Part shown: in pieces, positions 31,730-43,794 of the stretch | Position numbering within the stretch: position 1 is the stretch's first letter | How the letters are laid out: each line of letters opens with the position of its first letter | Source: Prorocentrum cordatum | Lineage: Eukaryota > Sar > Dinophyceae > Prorocentrales > Prorocentraceae | Length of the DNA: 64,000 nt | Assembly (NCBI GenBank): GCA_963575745.1 | Contig: CAUYUJ010018302.1 | Location: 17,501-81,500, forward strand | Direction of reading: 5' to 3' | Position numbers and translations under genes: made by a program | The notes under the pieces: model-generated | Told to the model about the DNA's origin: nothing | Seen by the model: the letters and a program-made list of their open reading frames with translations, nothing else | Databases searched by the model: none

Positions 31730-32541
31730 ATATATATATATATATACACACACATCTGTATATTCCCGCCCCCTCAAACCCCGCAGCGATCGTTCCCTCC
31801 TATCGTCTCCTCCCCTTGTATGTACATGGCTGTCGATACAGTCGGTGAGGATTGGTACAAGAAATCGTGGATGCCAGCAAGATGAAGAGGATGAGGCAGA
31901 GAAAAAAGTAGTCTGTGTCCACGTATTTCTTTTGTCCGCTGGATGACCGAGCTCGAGCTCAATTGTTCGGCTAGAATCACCGATGCGGGTTGTTTTCGAT
32001 ACTTGACGTAGCACTTGCAGACCGCGAAGATGGGAAGGTAAGGAGGCGAGGCACGGTGTGGTGAGGCGGAAACCCAGACAAAGATGCCAGAGCATAAACG
32101 AGCGAGGACATCAGTGATCCGTTGACGACTGCAGAATGAACAGTGCAGAGCAGGGTTGAAAACGATGTGTTTCGGCCTGCAGTGTGCTTTTGTTGGGCAT
32201 GATCGGTTTCGTGGTCAGGATGACAAGTCGCTGTCAATATGTGTTGATTCCCAGTATTTGAGAAACGCTTACAAATGACAAGTTCGATACGGGTATCAGC
32301 AAAAACGTGTTGCTGGACAGATAGGCAGCATGGCGAAAGGATTGCTTGGCAGTGAAGGGTTGGGGAGGATCTGCCGAAGGTCGCGCGAGCTTTATGCATG
32401 CTGGACCCACAGGACCAGTCCCTTTCACTTGCGTCGCGCTGCGTCTCTCCTCATCTCCTTCCGCTACTCTCCTTATTGTCCTGCTCATCCTCCTGGACGA
32501 CGCCGTTTTTCTCGTGCAACACGCTCAGCGCACCCTCCCAG
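31219..32541. other. Intronic spacer with (CT)n(TA)n satellite
   Basis: 31,490-31,615 is pyrimidine-rich, 31,612-31,634 is (TA)n, 31,655-31,726 is (CT)n and 31,728-31,746 is (TA)n. The same CT-then-TA arrangement is found at 38,940-39,056. The rest (31,760-32,540) holds no supported gene. Confidence 0.7.
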
Positions 32542-32610
32542 CGCCTGCACGACCACCAGCATTACGCTTGGCGTTGCAAAATGCGCGGGAGCGTGCGCAT
32601 CGCCCTTCAG
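32542..32610 (+). CDS. MFS transporter gene, candidate central loop exon
   Basis: Acceptor CTCCCAG|CGC, donor CTTCAG|GCCCCG (GC type), 23 codons in phase 0: RLHDHQHYAWRCKMRGSVRI then ALQ. It would sit between the PETPRWL loop and TM7, and the A-W-R-x(3)-R-G-x-V-R-x-A-L pattern resembles the S-W-x-x-L-x-x-x-x-x-R-x-A-L segment that leads into helix 7 in sugar porters. Phase and splice sites fit both neighbours, but the match is short and there is no membrane helix to support it. Other short open segments exist in this intron. Confidence 0.4.
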
Positions 32611-33660
32611 GCCCCGCGGCCCTGCGACGCCTCTCCGCCATTGTCACCCACTGAGTGCACCTTGTCGCGCAGACCTTCTCCGCTGCGCCAGCACCTGCCT
32701 CCGAACAAGCCAGCGGCCCCGCCAGGTGCACGAGTCCCGCTCGTGTGTGGCTTGCCACCGCGGCCGTTCTCTCCTCGCCCCTGCCCCCTCCGGTGCTGAG
32801 TTGAAGTGGGACGTACGCCACCGCCGCGACCAAACGATGTGCTTTGCCACCGCGACTTCCCGGCGGCCTCTGCCGCCCACGCAGGCCAGGAGCTCCGCGG
32901 AGGCCCGTCCCCCGCTGGACCGCCGGGCACTCTCATCACCACCACCCTGCTGTTGGCGTTCCGCAGGCCTCCTCCCCCAGGGCTGCCTCCAGACACGCGC
33001 CTGGCCCGCAGGCCCCCACGGCGATGATTTCGGCGGCTGGCCTCTCGTGACGCGGCCCTCCGCCCAAGCGCTCCAGCCATGGCGGCTCCTGCCCTGCTTG
33101 GCTCCGACGCTGTGGCTGTCCCCGCTGCTGCGGAGATGCGGCCTTGAACATCGCAGGAGACGCAGGAGACGCAGGGCCCGCGCACTTGGCATGGTATGCG
33201 CGCCCCTTTCATTACCGACTTTCTCCCATATCAGTCTCGGGTTCATCTCGCCTCCGACCCCAAAAGTTTGCGCAGAACAGTGGCACCAGGAGGCGTGGCG
33301 CCTCATGGAGAGGTCTTGGGCCAATGTTTTGCTGTATTGGGAAAGTCGTAGGCTATGAAAGAGGGGATGGTGCTCGGGGCGTCTTCGCGCTATCTTGCGG
33401 TCGTATTGGGCAACATCGAGGAAAGTTTGGGGTATCCTACGTGTTGCGAACACCGTCTTCGCCCGAAAGTTTTGAAAGCTCGAAATCACAGAAAAGTAAT
33501 CGGTTGTTCAAGCTTTGTGGCCTCCGGGGCTTTCCGGAGTGCTTGTGTGCCGGACGACCACGCAGGATCTCGGCACCAGATTTATTGCGCGAAAGGGTTT
33601 CGACCTGGCAGCGTGGCCCCAGGCTTTACCACTGCTTCTTACATTGCTCAGGCTTGGTAC
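32611..33660. other. Intronic GC-rich spacer
   Basis: About 1 kb, open in several frames on both strands because of composition. I looked for helix 7-8 motifs and found none convincing. Nothing assigned. Confidence 0.35.
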
Positions 33661-33669
33661 GATTCGCTT

Positions 33670-34772
<1,103 letters not shown>

Positions 34773-35102
34773 GTCTCATGTTTATTATGTGTCGTTCACC
34801 TTGCGTCTAATTCGTTGCGTGTGTCACCGCTTCGGAGGGCTTGTCTGGAAGGACTGCGGAGAGGTTTCGGAGGGGGCCGATCGTTTGTTTCTCAGTCGCG
34901 CAAAAACAGTCGCGCGTCCAAGGGCGATGTTCACCTAATGAGCACGCATGTGATTAAAAGACTTGCGCGTGCTTCTACCATCTGGGCTTCCTGGCGCGCC
35001 ACTGACACGACAGACACCTTCATCGAGTCGGGTTGACAGTCCTCATCATGTTGACTTCTGCCTGGCACACGTACACTGCCCTCTCCCCGTATTCCCTTTG
35101 AG
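34773..35102. other. Intron end before the TM7 exon
   Basis: About 330 bp, unique. It ends with a good pyrimidine tract CCCTCTCCCCGTATTCCCTT and the acceptor AG at 35,101-35,102. Confidence 0.55.
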
Positions 35103-35213
35103 ATGCGGCTCCCTGTGCTACGTGCACAAGGCATGGCCTTCTTCCACATGGCCACGGGCGTCATTATTCCTGGTGTGTTTGGTACATTGATTTTGGAGGA
35201 GCGGTATGGAAAG
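35103..35213 (+). CDS. MFS transporter gene, TM7 exon
   Basis: Acceptor CCTTTGAG|ATG, donor GGAAAG|GCACAT (GC type), 37 codons in phase 0. It reads MRLPVLRAQGMAFFHMATGV then IIPGVFGTLILEERYGK. Spacing matches helix 7 of sugar porters: an aromatic F-F, a T-G in place of the usual Q-Q-x-x-G-x-N, and a final I-x-E-E-x-x-G. The missing Gln-Gln and Asn, which contact sugar in characterised porters, suggest an altered substrate or a divergent subfamily. Joins in phase 0 to the TM8 exon. Confidence 0.7.
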
Positions 35214-36030
35214 GCACATCACGCCTTGTTGCTTGCGTGTTCTCTTTTATTGTGTCCGCGAGTCCTGCCACCGCTGGCCAGCATGTCCTTGCGCTCCCCA
35301 TTATTCCATTGATTTAGCCGACCCCCCCCTGCAATCGTAAGATTTGATTTTCCTGGAGCTGTAAGGACGATGCTTTGCATGTCATATTTCCCGGCGCCAT
35401 GGAATGCGAGGGTCTTACTGCCGGTGCCACCGACCCTAACAAAGAACGATGGCGGCGACGGCGGTGGCGGCGACGACGACGCTGACGCTCTGGAGCCTTT
35501 CTTGTGGCTCTCTTGAGAGCCGCTTGGGCTCTGTTGGGGGGCATTTTGGGGAACTTCTTGGGAAGCTCCGTGGTCACTTGGAGCCGCCTCGGAGCGGATC
35601 TGAGCCCTCTTGAAGGGATGTAAGGAAACACGCAGCACTCCGCAACAGCAGGTAAGAGTGAGGAAGTTGCCTCCGGGGGGTGGTGGGTTGGGAAGGAGGG
35701 GGAGGGGGCCTTGTTCACAGAGGGGAGGCGGGGGGGAGGGGTCTTGAGTTACTCTTGTCCACAGGGGGACCCCCCCCTGCCCCACCTGTCCACAGGGGGA
35801 CCTGGGACGGTAGGGGGGGATCATCGAGTTCTCCTTGTCCACAGGGGAGACCACCCATGCCCCCCCCTGTCCACGGGGGAGACCGCGGGGGGGGGGGGGC
35901 AGCGGGAGGAGAGGGGCCTTAAGTACCTCCTGTCAACAGCAGGGACCACCCACAGGGGGGGGGGTCCGACCCCGAGGGTGACCCCCCAGGCGAACCCCGC
36001 CCCCCCCCCCCCCCAGGGACACCTCCCTCC
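35214..36030. repeat. TCCACAGGGGGA repeats
   Basis: CTTGTCCACAGGGGGACC or CTGTCCACAGGGGGACC recurs at about 35,755, 35,788, 35,838 and 35,870, with looser units at 35,712 and 35,935, between long C and G runs. 35,214-35,690 shows nothing recognisable. G and C homopolymers up to 12 bases make the local sequence length uncertain. Confidence 0.75.
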
Positions 36031-36860
36031 GGTGGGGAAAGGATTCAAAAGAAAGGGCTTCCCTTCGACTCAACTACGACGTTGTTGGACTGCTGCCTGG
36101 CTGGATCGTTTGAGGAGGAACGCCCAGGGAAAGGGGGGAGTGGCGACAGCGACGACGACGACGAGGACTTTAACGGAAAAGCATCACGCACGCCGACAGG
36201 GTCGAGGGATTTTTGTTGGTGCACCGCCACATGGCCCTTCCAAGCCGCCAGATCGCGGCTTCGGAAGACCAGGACCCCAGATCGCGAGCTGGTGGGGCGG
36301 CGCCGTGCCGTGCCCCGCTGCGGCGCTCTGCCATGCGCTTGTTGCGCGGTGCCGCCGTGCCCCGAGGCGCCCCCCCCAGAGCGACGTGGTGGCTGCGAGG
36401 TGCCGTGCCGTGAGGGGCCTTGCCGTGGTGCAGTGGAGGGCGCCAAGGGGCGCTCTGACTGTGGAGAAGCGCCGTGCCGAAAGTGGCCGTGCCGCGATCC
36501 ATGGAGGCCCCGGGCAACGACGTGGCGGTTGAGACGTGCTGTGTCGTGCCGCGGCCTTGAGTCTCCCGCATCTCGATGTGGTGGTTGGGAGGTGCCACGC
36601 GGTGGTGCCGTACACCATGCATCGCACGCGCGTCACAGTACCACGGCACGCCACGGCACGTGCGGCCGACCGAATCACGAGTTGACAGAATTGTCGCAAG
36701 TTGCCGCTTGCCAGCCCCAAAGACACGGCACGGTTAAGCGCCACGACACCGCACGGCACCGCGGCGCGGCACGGTACCACGGCACGGCATTGCACGCACG
36801 ATTGACCTTTTTCGTCACCGCACCACGGCACGGCACCGCGGTACGCGCGGCCAACCGAAT
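36031..36860. repeat. GTGCCGTGCCG / CACGGCACCG degenerate repeat
   Basis: GTGCCGTGCC words at 36,300-36,620, then the complementary CACGGCAC words at 36,650-36,850. The two halves together form a large, loose inverted repeat. CGACCGAATCACG / CAACCGAATCACG is duplicated at 36,668 and 36,851. Confidence 0.7.
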
Positions 36861-36996
36861 CACGGATTGACGTTTCCAGCAGATTGTTTTCCCAAGCCAT
36901 TATGTGGTGTTGGGTACTCGTTTTGAAGAGAGAAGGTCCCCGCGTGTTCCTCTTCTCCTCTACTCATCCTTCCCCCCTCCTCCCTCATCCCGTCAC
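36861..36996. other. Short unique spacer
   Basis: About 135 bp between two repeat arrays, pyrimidine-rich towards its right end. Nothing recognised. Confidence 0.4.
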
Positions 36997-37875
36997 CCCC
37001 CCTCACCCATTTCGGCACACCCCCTCCTCACACGATTCGTGGCCCCGTAGGGAGCTCCACCGAAGGCCCTCGTTGCCCGCATGCGGTCCCCGCACCCATT
37101 TCGGCACACCCCTCACACGTTTCGTGGCCCCATAGGGATCTCCACCGGAAGCCCCAGCGGGGGGGCCCGCATCACACCCATTTCGGCACACCCCTCACAC
37201 GTTTCGTGGCCCCATAGGGGGCTCCGCCGAAGGCCCTAGTGGGGATGCCCGCATGCGGTCCCCACACAAATTTCGGCACACCTCTCATACGCTTCGTGGC
37301 CCCATAGGGAGCTCTAACGAAGGCCCTAGCGGAGGTGCCCGCATGCGGTCCTCACACCCATTTCGGCACACCCTTCACTCGTTTCGCCACCCCACAGTGA
37401 ATTCCACCGAAGGCCTTAGTGGGGGGGCGCTCGCATGCGGTCCCCATACCCATTTCGGCACACCCCTCCCACGTTTCGTGGCCCCATAGGGAGCTTCACC
37501 AAAGGCCCTAGTGGGGTTGCCCGCATGCGGTCCCCTCACCCATTTCGGCACACTCCTCACACGTGTCGTGGCCCCAGAAGGGAGCTCCACCGAAGGCCCC
37601 AGTGCCACCGCCCACATGCGTCCTCCACACCCACTTCGGCACACCCCTCACACGTTTCGCCACCCCCTAGTGAACTCCACCGAAGGCTGCAGTGCCACCG
37701 CCCGCATGTGTCCCCAACACCCATTTCGACACACTCCTCACACGCTTCGTGGCCCCATAGGGAGCTCCACCGAAGGCCCCAGTGCCAGCGTCCACATACG
37801 TCCGCCGCACCAATTTCGGCACACCCCTCAAAGGGTTCGTGGCCCCATAGGGAGCGCCACCGAAGAGCAGATTCA
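36997..37875. repeat. S90 tandem array, about ten units of about 90 bp
   Basis: CATTTCGGCACACC or a variant recurs at about 37,008, 37,097, 37,179, 37,269, 37,359, 37,451, 37,541, 37,632, 37,722 and 37,812 (mostly 89-92 bp apart). Each unit continues CTCACACGTTTCGTGGCCCC, ATAGGGAGCTCCACCGAAGG, CCCTAGTGGGG, then CCCGCATGCGGTC. The + and minus frames show matching repeated peptides but no domain. Related units are at 16.4-17.1 and 48.3-48.5 kb. Confidence 0.92.
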
Positions 37876-37916
37876 ATTTGCGGTACAACTGCATTTGGTT
37901 GGGTCTTTCGCCAGGC

Positions 37917-38115
37917 TAAGTTAAGTCGGCGTTCCAGGGGGACCTCAGACGCGGTCGGCAGCTGGAGGTGCCAGTTGCGAACGAACTTAGTCGAACGCGC
38001 CATGATGAACGAGCTCAGTCACGGCCATGCAGTTATGTGGTTAAGAACGAGAGGCGCTGCAATGCCAAGATGCAGCGGCCAAAAAGCCCGAGGAGCACAA
38101 GCTCGACGCGGGTAG
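37917..38115 (+). repeat. Dispersed repeat family D1, copy 2
   Basis: Begins TTAAGTCGGCGTTCC and matches 1,393-1,610 in order: GGCAGCTGGAGGTGCCAGTT, GCGAACGAACTTAGTCGAAC, GCGCCATGATGAA, then GAGGCGCTGCAATGCC. It directly follows the S90 array. Biological nature unknown. Confidence 0.7.
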
Positions 38116-38984
38116 TTTGAAGCGCAAGCAGCAGTCTTCTTCTAATTGACGCCTCGAGGAGACAGCAGCGAGAAAGGACCAGATGCACACACACGGCCCC
38201 TCGCGCCACGGCACACAACATGTTTTGCCGACCGAGTCACGAGTACGCATTTTGCATGTCCGATATGACCGCGTTTCGGGGCAACCATTGCCATCGCTGT
38301 CGGCATGATTCGTCCCGGGGTCGAGCAGACGTCGGTTTGCGCGCCGCTCGTGTGTACAAAAGTGTATCCCCTTGGCGTGACCTGGTTGCCGAGTTGCAAA
38401 CGGCTGCCGGTTTGCAAACGGTGTCGGGCAGCAGAAGATGTGGATGCAGATTTGTGTGCGGTAGATGCGTGCCTTCTGGCGCGGCGGCAGTCTGGACGTG
38501 GGCGTTCACGGTTGACTTTCCGAAACAAGAAAATGTTAAGTATTGAACGACCCAGCAGAGAACACTGTGTCATGATGTGATGCGCGCGTGTGTGTTCGTT
38601 GCTGTGGTTATTGGATCAAGTTCGCAATGTTGGTTGAAACACACGTGCATGTTTGATTCGTTCGATCGCACGTGTGAGCGAAATGAACCGTTGTCTCTAC
38701 TACGTACAACCTGTCGCGATTGCAAGGGGGCGCCACGACAGGTATGTGTAGCGACCATTGCGCGATCGAGGCATGCAATGATGAATTCGGTGAGGTAATG
38801 TCACCCAGTATGAGAGCTGGTTCCCAAGGCGGCGGGCAGCCGAACCATGTCCGTTCAGGAGCAAGTAGTGGACAAGTTCGGTTCCAATACGTTGCCGCTC
38901 CCAGTTCCCCCAGAGACCACTATGTCTCTACATACGTATGTGTCACTTTCTCTCTCGCTTTCTCTCCCTCTCTCTCTCTCTTTG

Positions 38985-39061
<77 letters not shown>

Positions 39062-39114
39062 GTATGTTAAAATCTTCGCGCGGTCGTCGAGAACCCTCTA
39101 GCTTGCATGCACAG
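38116..39114. other. Intron end before the TM8 exon, with (CT)n(TA)n
   Basis: Unique sequence of moderate GC, then (CT)n at 38,945-39,031 followed by (TA)n at 39,031-39,056. Several short frames have no motif. It ends GCATGCACAG, the acceptor. Confidence 0.5.
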
Positions 39115-39203
39115 GCGATGGCACAATGGGGTATGTTTGTGATGTGCACCTTCAAGATGGCAGCTATTTTGTTTAGTACCGCATTCGTTGACTATTGCGG
39201 AAG
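39115..39203 (+). CDS. MFS transporter gene, TM8 exon
   Basis: Acceptor GCACAG|GCG, donor GGAAG|GTGGAT (GT). Phase 0 reads AMAQWGMFVMCTFKMAAILF, STAFVDYCG and two bases of Arg. A Lys at the start of the helix and D-x-x-G-R at its end form the loop 8-9 motif (D-R-x-G-R-R) of sugar porters, the internal repeat of motif A. Joining to G at 39,548 gives D-Y-C-G-R-L-P-L-L, so the second Arg is replaced by Leu. The following intron is the shortest in the gene, 344 bp. Confidence 0.8.
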
Positions 39204-39547
39204 GTGGATCCATGCATGGTGTCATCATTGTTTGCAACCCAAAGCAGCATACTGCATACGATAGAGTACCTCTGACAGTCAAGTCGGCACGGTGACGTGT
39301 GAGACCAACATTGAAGCCACGTGCAAATGTAATGTTGCACCGTGTTTGTCCCATGCATGTTGTTAGATGGCGATTGTTGCATGGCCGCAGTTGCGAAGGA
39401 ACAGATCACTACCCCAGCCCGTTTGTTGCGATGCACGACAATTTCATGTGCCGCGTGTGTATTGAAAGGTTCGGGCGACGCGCGCTATCCACGCCTATGG
39501 TTGTATACTTGTTGGTATTGACTTCACTCGGGCTGGGATCTTGCCAG

Positions 39548-39689
39548 GTTGCCATTGCTGGTGGGCTCATGTGCCATTATGGGCATTGGCTTTATGATGT
39601 GGGCATTGATTTGGATACTGCCCAAAGCACCTTTCAGTTGGACGTTGCGCTTTCCTTCTTGTGCAACCAATGTCGCTTACATGCTATCA
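39548..39689 (+). CDS. MFS transporter gene, TM8-TM9 exon
   Basis: Acceptor TTGCCAG|G, donor CTATCA|GTCAGG (GT). One base completes Arg; 47 codons follow: LPLLVGSCAIMGIGFMMWAL, IWILPKAPFSWTLRFPSCAT, NVAYMLS. After the D-x-x-G-R motif the P-L-L-x-G-S segment and a long helix fit helix 9, and the last codons begin helix 10. Joining in phase 0 to 49,146 gives Y-M-L-S-L-G-P-F-V, the expected helix 10 entrance (compare S-F-S-x-G-x-G-P-x-x-W). The donor lacks the usual preceding G. Confidence 0.75.
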
Positions 39690-41060
39690 GTCAGGGTTCG
39701 CAGTTTTACTCCTTCGCGCATGCTCCAAGTCGCACGGGCATCTTGTTAGACTTGCCATGTTGCCGCGTGGCTGAATTGCACTGGTACGTTGTGTCGGTTC
39801 ATTCGGCCGTGTCGATTGGTTGTGGCGAAGCTGTGTTTTGACATTGGAATCTGGCTTAGAGGACAGGCACCTGTCAGCACATTGAATGCGTGTGCGGGAC
39901 GCAGGGTTTCCCGCTACACGGCAAAAAGCTAAACAATTGCCGGCCATCCCGCCCGTACCATAGTAGTTATATATGGATTGTCGCATCATTTTCCGTTGAG
40001 GCAGTGGTGTCTTCGCGCGTTTGGATTTTTGCAACGGCACAGCTGAGGAATGTTTCCAAGATCTTGGGACGACAAGCAAGATATGTTCCAAGATCTTCAC
40101 CAACTGTTCGATTGGCTATTCGTACCGAAACCCACGCGTCGTTGATGGGCAACGTTCGGAGCTTGACAACGAAAGGTATTGTCATTAAGAAATGCGCCCA
40201 CGGATGGGTGCACAGCCAGCTATCGAAAAATAGTTCGTTCGAGCACTCGCTTACATAGCCAGTAATCCGTACAGTAAGTAGTGTGGTTGGTTCTGGTCTG
40301 TCCTCTTCGTGAGCGTATTACGCAAGATGATCAATTTGTCCAGGGGGGTCCTGTTCCTAGAGCAGAGGCGCTTCAATTCCGCCCCCCAGGTCATGCTTGG
40401 ATGATGCAGATTCTGTTGTGCGCACGCATTTGTTCGCGTGGCATTTGCACCTTTTCAGTTTTACGTGGCATTTTTTCGCGCCAGGTAGCACATAGCTTCG
40501 TGCTAAGAGGCAGGGTGCGTTTCACGGTGCCGTTGGCATTATTTCCCCAATGACGACGATGATGAGCGGTTGAATTGGCGCATTGTATCCATTCATTCAG
40601 ATAAGCTATTTTTTCACACCAGAACTTGGTCCGTAAGCGAGGCACCCACACTGAAGGTGTACGCGGAATGATGAATGTGGCATTATTTCGAGATTCAAAT
40701 GCAGTGGTTGGTCATATTCGTTGTCTCACGAACATGGTTCTGCAAGTTTGCAGTATGTTTCCGTTTGGTTATTGTGATTGCAGAATGGAGATACACCGCA
40801 TTTGTGTTTGGTAGACAACAGACGTTCGACAGGACATGCGCCAGTTGTCCGATGCGCATTCGTGAAGAAACCCGCGAACGGTTGACCCGCAAAGGTCGGG
40901 ATTTGGCAACGGAAGTAGTGTGCCCACAAAACGCTTACAGATGTGTACACGACCAGTCTTCGCAAAACAGATCGTGAATGTATATTCACTAAGTTTATTA
41001 TGGAATCGCTTCAGGAAAAAAGTGTTGTGATGTTTTCCCTGGGACCGAACGTTCACCCGC
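39690..41060. other. Start of the longest intron, AT-richer, no gene seen
   Basis: About 1.4 kb of unique, moderate-GC sequence. Several 60-120 codon frames occur but none shows a motif. AAACGCTTACAGATGTG at 40,931 resembles AAACGCTTACAAATGAC at 32,263 and AAACGTTTGCAAATGTG at 20,245, a very short dispersed word. Confidence 0.4.
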
Positions 41061-41080
41061 AGTGACCGACTCTCGAGACT

Positions 41081-41220
41081 CCGCGTATTTCCACCAGCCT
41101 TGTGCTGCGCCCAGTAGCTAATTAGGTTTGCCCGCCGGCCCGGACACCCTGTTCGCCGCCCGCGCTCTTCGCTGGTGGCCGCGACCAAAAAAGTATGTCC
41201 ACCAGCCCATCCAGAAATGA
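41081..41220 (+). repeat. P-motif pair, copy 1
   Basis: GTATTTCCACCAGCC at 41,085 and GTATGTCCACCAGCCCATCC at 41,193, about 108 bp apart and in the same orientation. The second is preceded by GCGACCAAAAAA and followed by AGAAATGA. The interior contains CTAATTAGG and CCGGCCCGGACACC, which have counterparts in the other copies near 56.5 and 57.7 kb. Confidence 0.65.
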
Positions 41221-41339
41221 CCGCCTTGCGATGTGTCTTGATCAGGGTAATGTAGGAGCATCCAGTGGAACAGATAGGCGAGTCAGCCGTCAAGCCCAAG
41301 CTCGGAATGCGCCTGATCATACCCAGGATTGGCATGGTT

Positions 41340-41495
41340 CAGCTTGACGTCGAACAAGGAGAGTAGGAGGAGAAGGATACGTAGGAGAAAGTGGAGAAGG
41401 AGGAACGGGAGGAGGGAGGAGAAGGAGAAAGAGGTAGGAGGGAGGAAGACGGTGAGGAGGAAAAGCAAGAGCAGGAGGAGGAGGATGGCGAAACG
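41340..41495. repeat. Purine-rich GGA/GAA tract
   Basis: Imperfect GGAGAA/GGAGGA triplets, 150 bp, just upstream of the LINE reverse transcriptase remnant. Confidence 0.85.
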
Positions 41496-41499
41496 CGAC

Positions 41500-42780
41500 C
41501 ACCGCTGCTGCAAGGAGTCAGCCTTGGAGAGGCTGGTCCTCGCGGGCCCGCCAGACGTTATTGCAGGGCAGCGCTGCGGTGCAGGCCATGCGGGAAGATT
41601 GGAGCCAATATTGGGACAACGCCAAGGCTTCGATCACGGTGATCCAGCGGGCCAGGTCTAAGATGACGCCGCTCCAGCGCCCAACTGTTGAGCGCGTCAG
41701 GCTGGCTTTCAGGTCTTCCAAGCACGCACTTGGGTTCGGAGTCGACTGCGTCAACCCGCGGTCCTGGGAGTTGTTGCCCGACATGCTTGTGGAGCGCCTG
41801 ACTGACGTTCTCCAATTGCGAGAGCAGGACCCGCAGCGTTCGGAGAAGTGGCCCACGCTGATGGCATTCTTGCCGAAGCCCGATGGCTCGGGCGCGCGGC
41901 CGACCGCGCTCATCTGCTCGGTCCTCCGAGTTTGGGCCAAGGCGCGCCGCGAACTGGCGCGCGAGTGGGAGCGCTCGCACGCCTCGGAGGTCTTCTGGGG
42001 AGAGCGCGACAAGGAGTGCGATCGCGCCGCCTGGGTTCACCAAGCTCTGGAGCATTTCGCCCGTGCCAAGGGGCTCCAGAGCGCGACGTTCGGCGCGGAC
42101 TTCGGCGAGTTTCACGAGCGAGTGGAGCACGAGATCTGGATGTCGGAGGCGGAGGCCACCGAGTTTCCGCTTGGGCTTTCGGCGGCGGCATGCGGGCTGT
42201 ACTCGGGGCCGCGATTGTTGCCCCTTCAAGGGGCGGTCTCGCCCCCGTTCGCGGCACGGGGCGCCATCCTCGCAGGCTGTTCGCTGGCTTTCTTTCGCGC
42301 GGGCGCTGCTGCACCGCCTCCTGGCTCGCGTCGCCGCGGGCCGCCCGTCCGTCGGGCTGCCGAGCGTCGCCGACGGCGTCGGCGGGCAGGCCCCGGGCAC
42401 GTCGCCATACGTGGCGCGGCAGCTCGGGCAGGCGGGAGCGGAGCTGACGGCTGGCTTCCGAGATTCTGGCTCGCAGTCTCGGCCCGCAGGACGCAGCTCT
42501 CGGCCCCGTCCTCCGTCGCGGTGGCGGGCGGCCTCGCCGCCCGACGCTCACTCGCAGAGCTGTGGCTCTCAGCCTCGGCACCGCCCCGCTCGGCGGGCGG
42601 CGCCCGCCCGCGCGCCTCCGCCGGCCGGCTCGCCGCGGGCCCTGCGCCGAGCTGGTGCCTGCAGTGGCTGCGCGCGGCGCGCCGGGCCGCGGGCGGCCGG
42701 GGCGCGGGGCGGGGCGGGGCGAGGGGCAGTGCGCGGCGGGACTGGGGGGGGGGATCAGGGCTCAGGCGCTGCATTCTCTG
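41500..42780 (+). pseudogene. LINE reverse transcriptase remnant (dinoflagellate type)
   Basis: A frame open from 41,561 reads LMAFLPKPDGSGARPTALIC, SVLRVWAKARRELAREWE, then after a frame-preserved stretch FGADFGEFHERVEHEIW and LLPLQGAVSPPFAARGAILA. These match the order of RT fingers and palm motifs in non-LTR elements (L-P-K-x-D-G-x-R-P, D-x-x-x-x-F-x-x-V, R-G-x-x-Q/A-G-x-x-x-x). The reading then changes frame near 42,290 to RALLHRLLARVAAGRPSVGL and PSVADGVGGQ, where the catalytic A-D-D or V-D-D should be; one of the two Asp is absent. A third frame (about 42,460 onward) continues LAVSARRTQLSAPSS. Frame changes plus the altered active site indicate a dead copy. RNase H follows after a GGA tract. 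Confidence 0.7.
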
Positions 42781-43018
42781 CGCCCTCGCCGCCGCGGCGC
42801 GGCCACCGGCTTGAAGCTGCAGATGTTCCGTTCGAATCGATCCTGTTCCGGTGCATTGCGGGTCGGGGATCTTCGACTGGGCCAGGACCGTCGGGGACCC
42901 TGCGCCCAACTTGTGCATTGTCCAGGCAGGTCTCGGGGGTGCGGTTCGGTCGCTGGCCGCCACTTCCAGGCCGTGGATTAGAGCCACCTTACAGGCAGGG
43001 TGCTTCTCGGAAGCGCCA

Positions 43019-43262
43019 CGAGGAGGAGGGGGAGGAGGAGGGGGAGGAGGAGGAGGAGGAGGAGGAGGAGGAGGAGGAGGAGGAGGAGGAGGAGGAGGAG
43101 GAGGAGGTGGAGGGGGAGGGGGAGGGCGGAGGAAGGCGGAGGAAGAGGAGGAGGAGGAGGAGGGCGGAGGAGGAGGACGGAGGAGGAGGACGGAGGAGGA
43201 GGAGGACGGAGGAGGAGGACGGAGGGCGGAGGAGGAGGAGGAGGAGGAGGAGGGGGAGGCTG
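43019..43262. repeat. (GGA)n inside the LINE remnant
   Basis: About 245 bp of GGA/GCGGAGGAA triplets between the RT part and the RNase H part of the element. Either it expanded after insertion, or these are two separate fragments that met at the tract. Confidence 0.95.
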
Positions 43263-43790
43263 GACGGCCACTTAAGCACGAGACATTGCGCTGCCGTCTC
43301 GGGAGGCGCCCTCCGTGCTCCGGACATACCCCATCGACGGTCAGCCGCCCGGCAGAGGAGGCGGCCAGGGACATGTCTGCCGTTGGGGAGCTCGGGACGA
43401 GGACTGGGCCCTCGGGGGCGCGGGGGGGTCCCGCCCCGTCTGCTGGAAGCCGCCCCCGAAGATGTGCGCTTGGCCCTCGGAGGTCTGGTCCAAGAGCCAC
43501 GCCAGCTCCCCGAGGGCTTCGGCTTCGGGGACCCTCTGGACCCGGCAACGGCTCTCCTGCCATAAGGAGTACTCGGCGTCCAGCGAACGCATGCTTCGCA
43601 GCAGAGGACCCGGCGCGCTTTTCCATCGCAGGTTCGGTGGCCTTGCTCGGCAAAGTGACAGGCGACAATTCTTCTCTCCAGAGCTGCGCGCGGGCCTCAG
43701 ATGCTTTTGCTGCGGGCACTCCCCCGTGCCCGATAGCGTCTGCCCTCCCTGCGTTGCGCCCCGCTGAGTGCCAAGCCACGCGGGTGGGAC
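43263..43790. other. LINE linker region, no domain recognised
   Basis: About 530 bp of GC-rich DNA between the GGA tract and the RNase H frame. CFCCGHSPVPDSVCPPC in one frame near 43,710 could be a decayed Cys-rich knuckle. Not assigned. Confidence 0.35.
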
Positions 43791-43794
43791 GCCC

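Noticed and set aside
36997-37875. Regular 90-bp array as a CRISPR
   Set aside because: Whole units are similar with no unique spacers, there are no cas genes, and the genome is eukaryotic.
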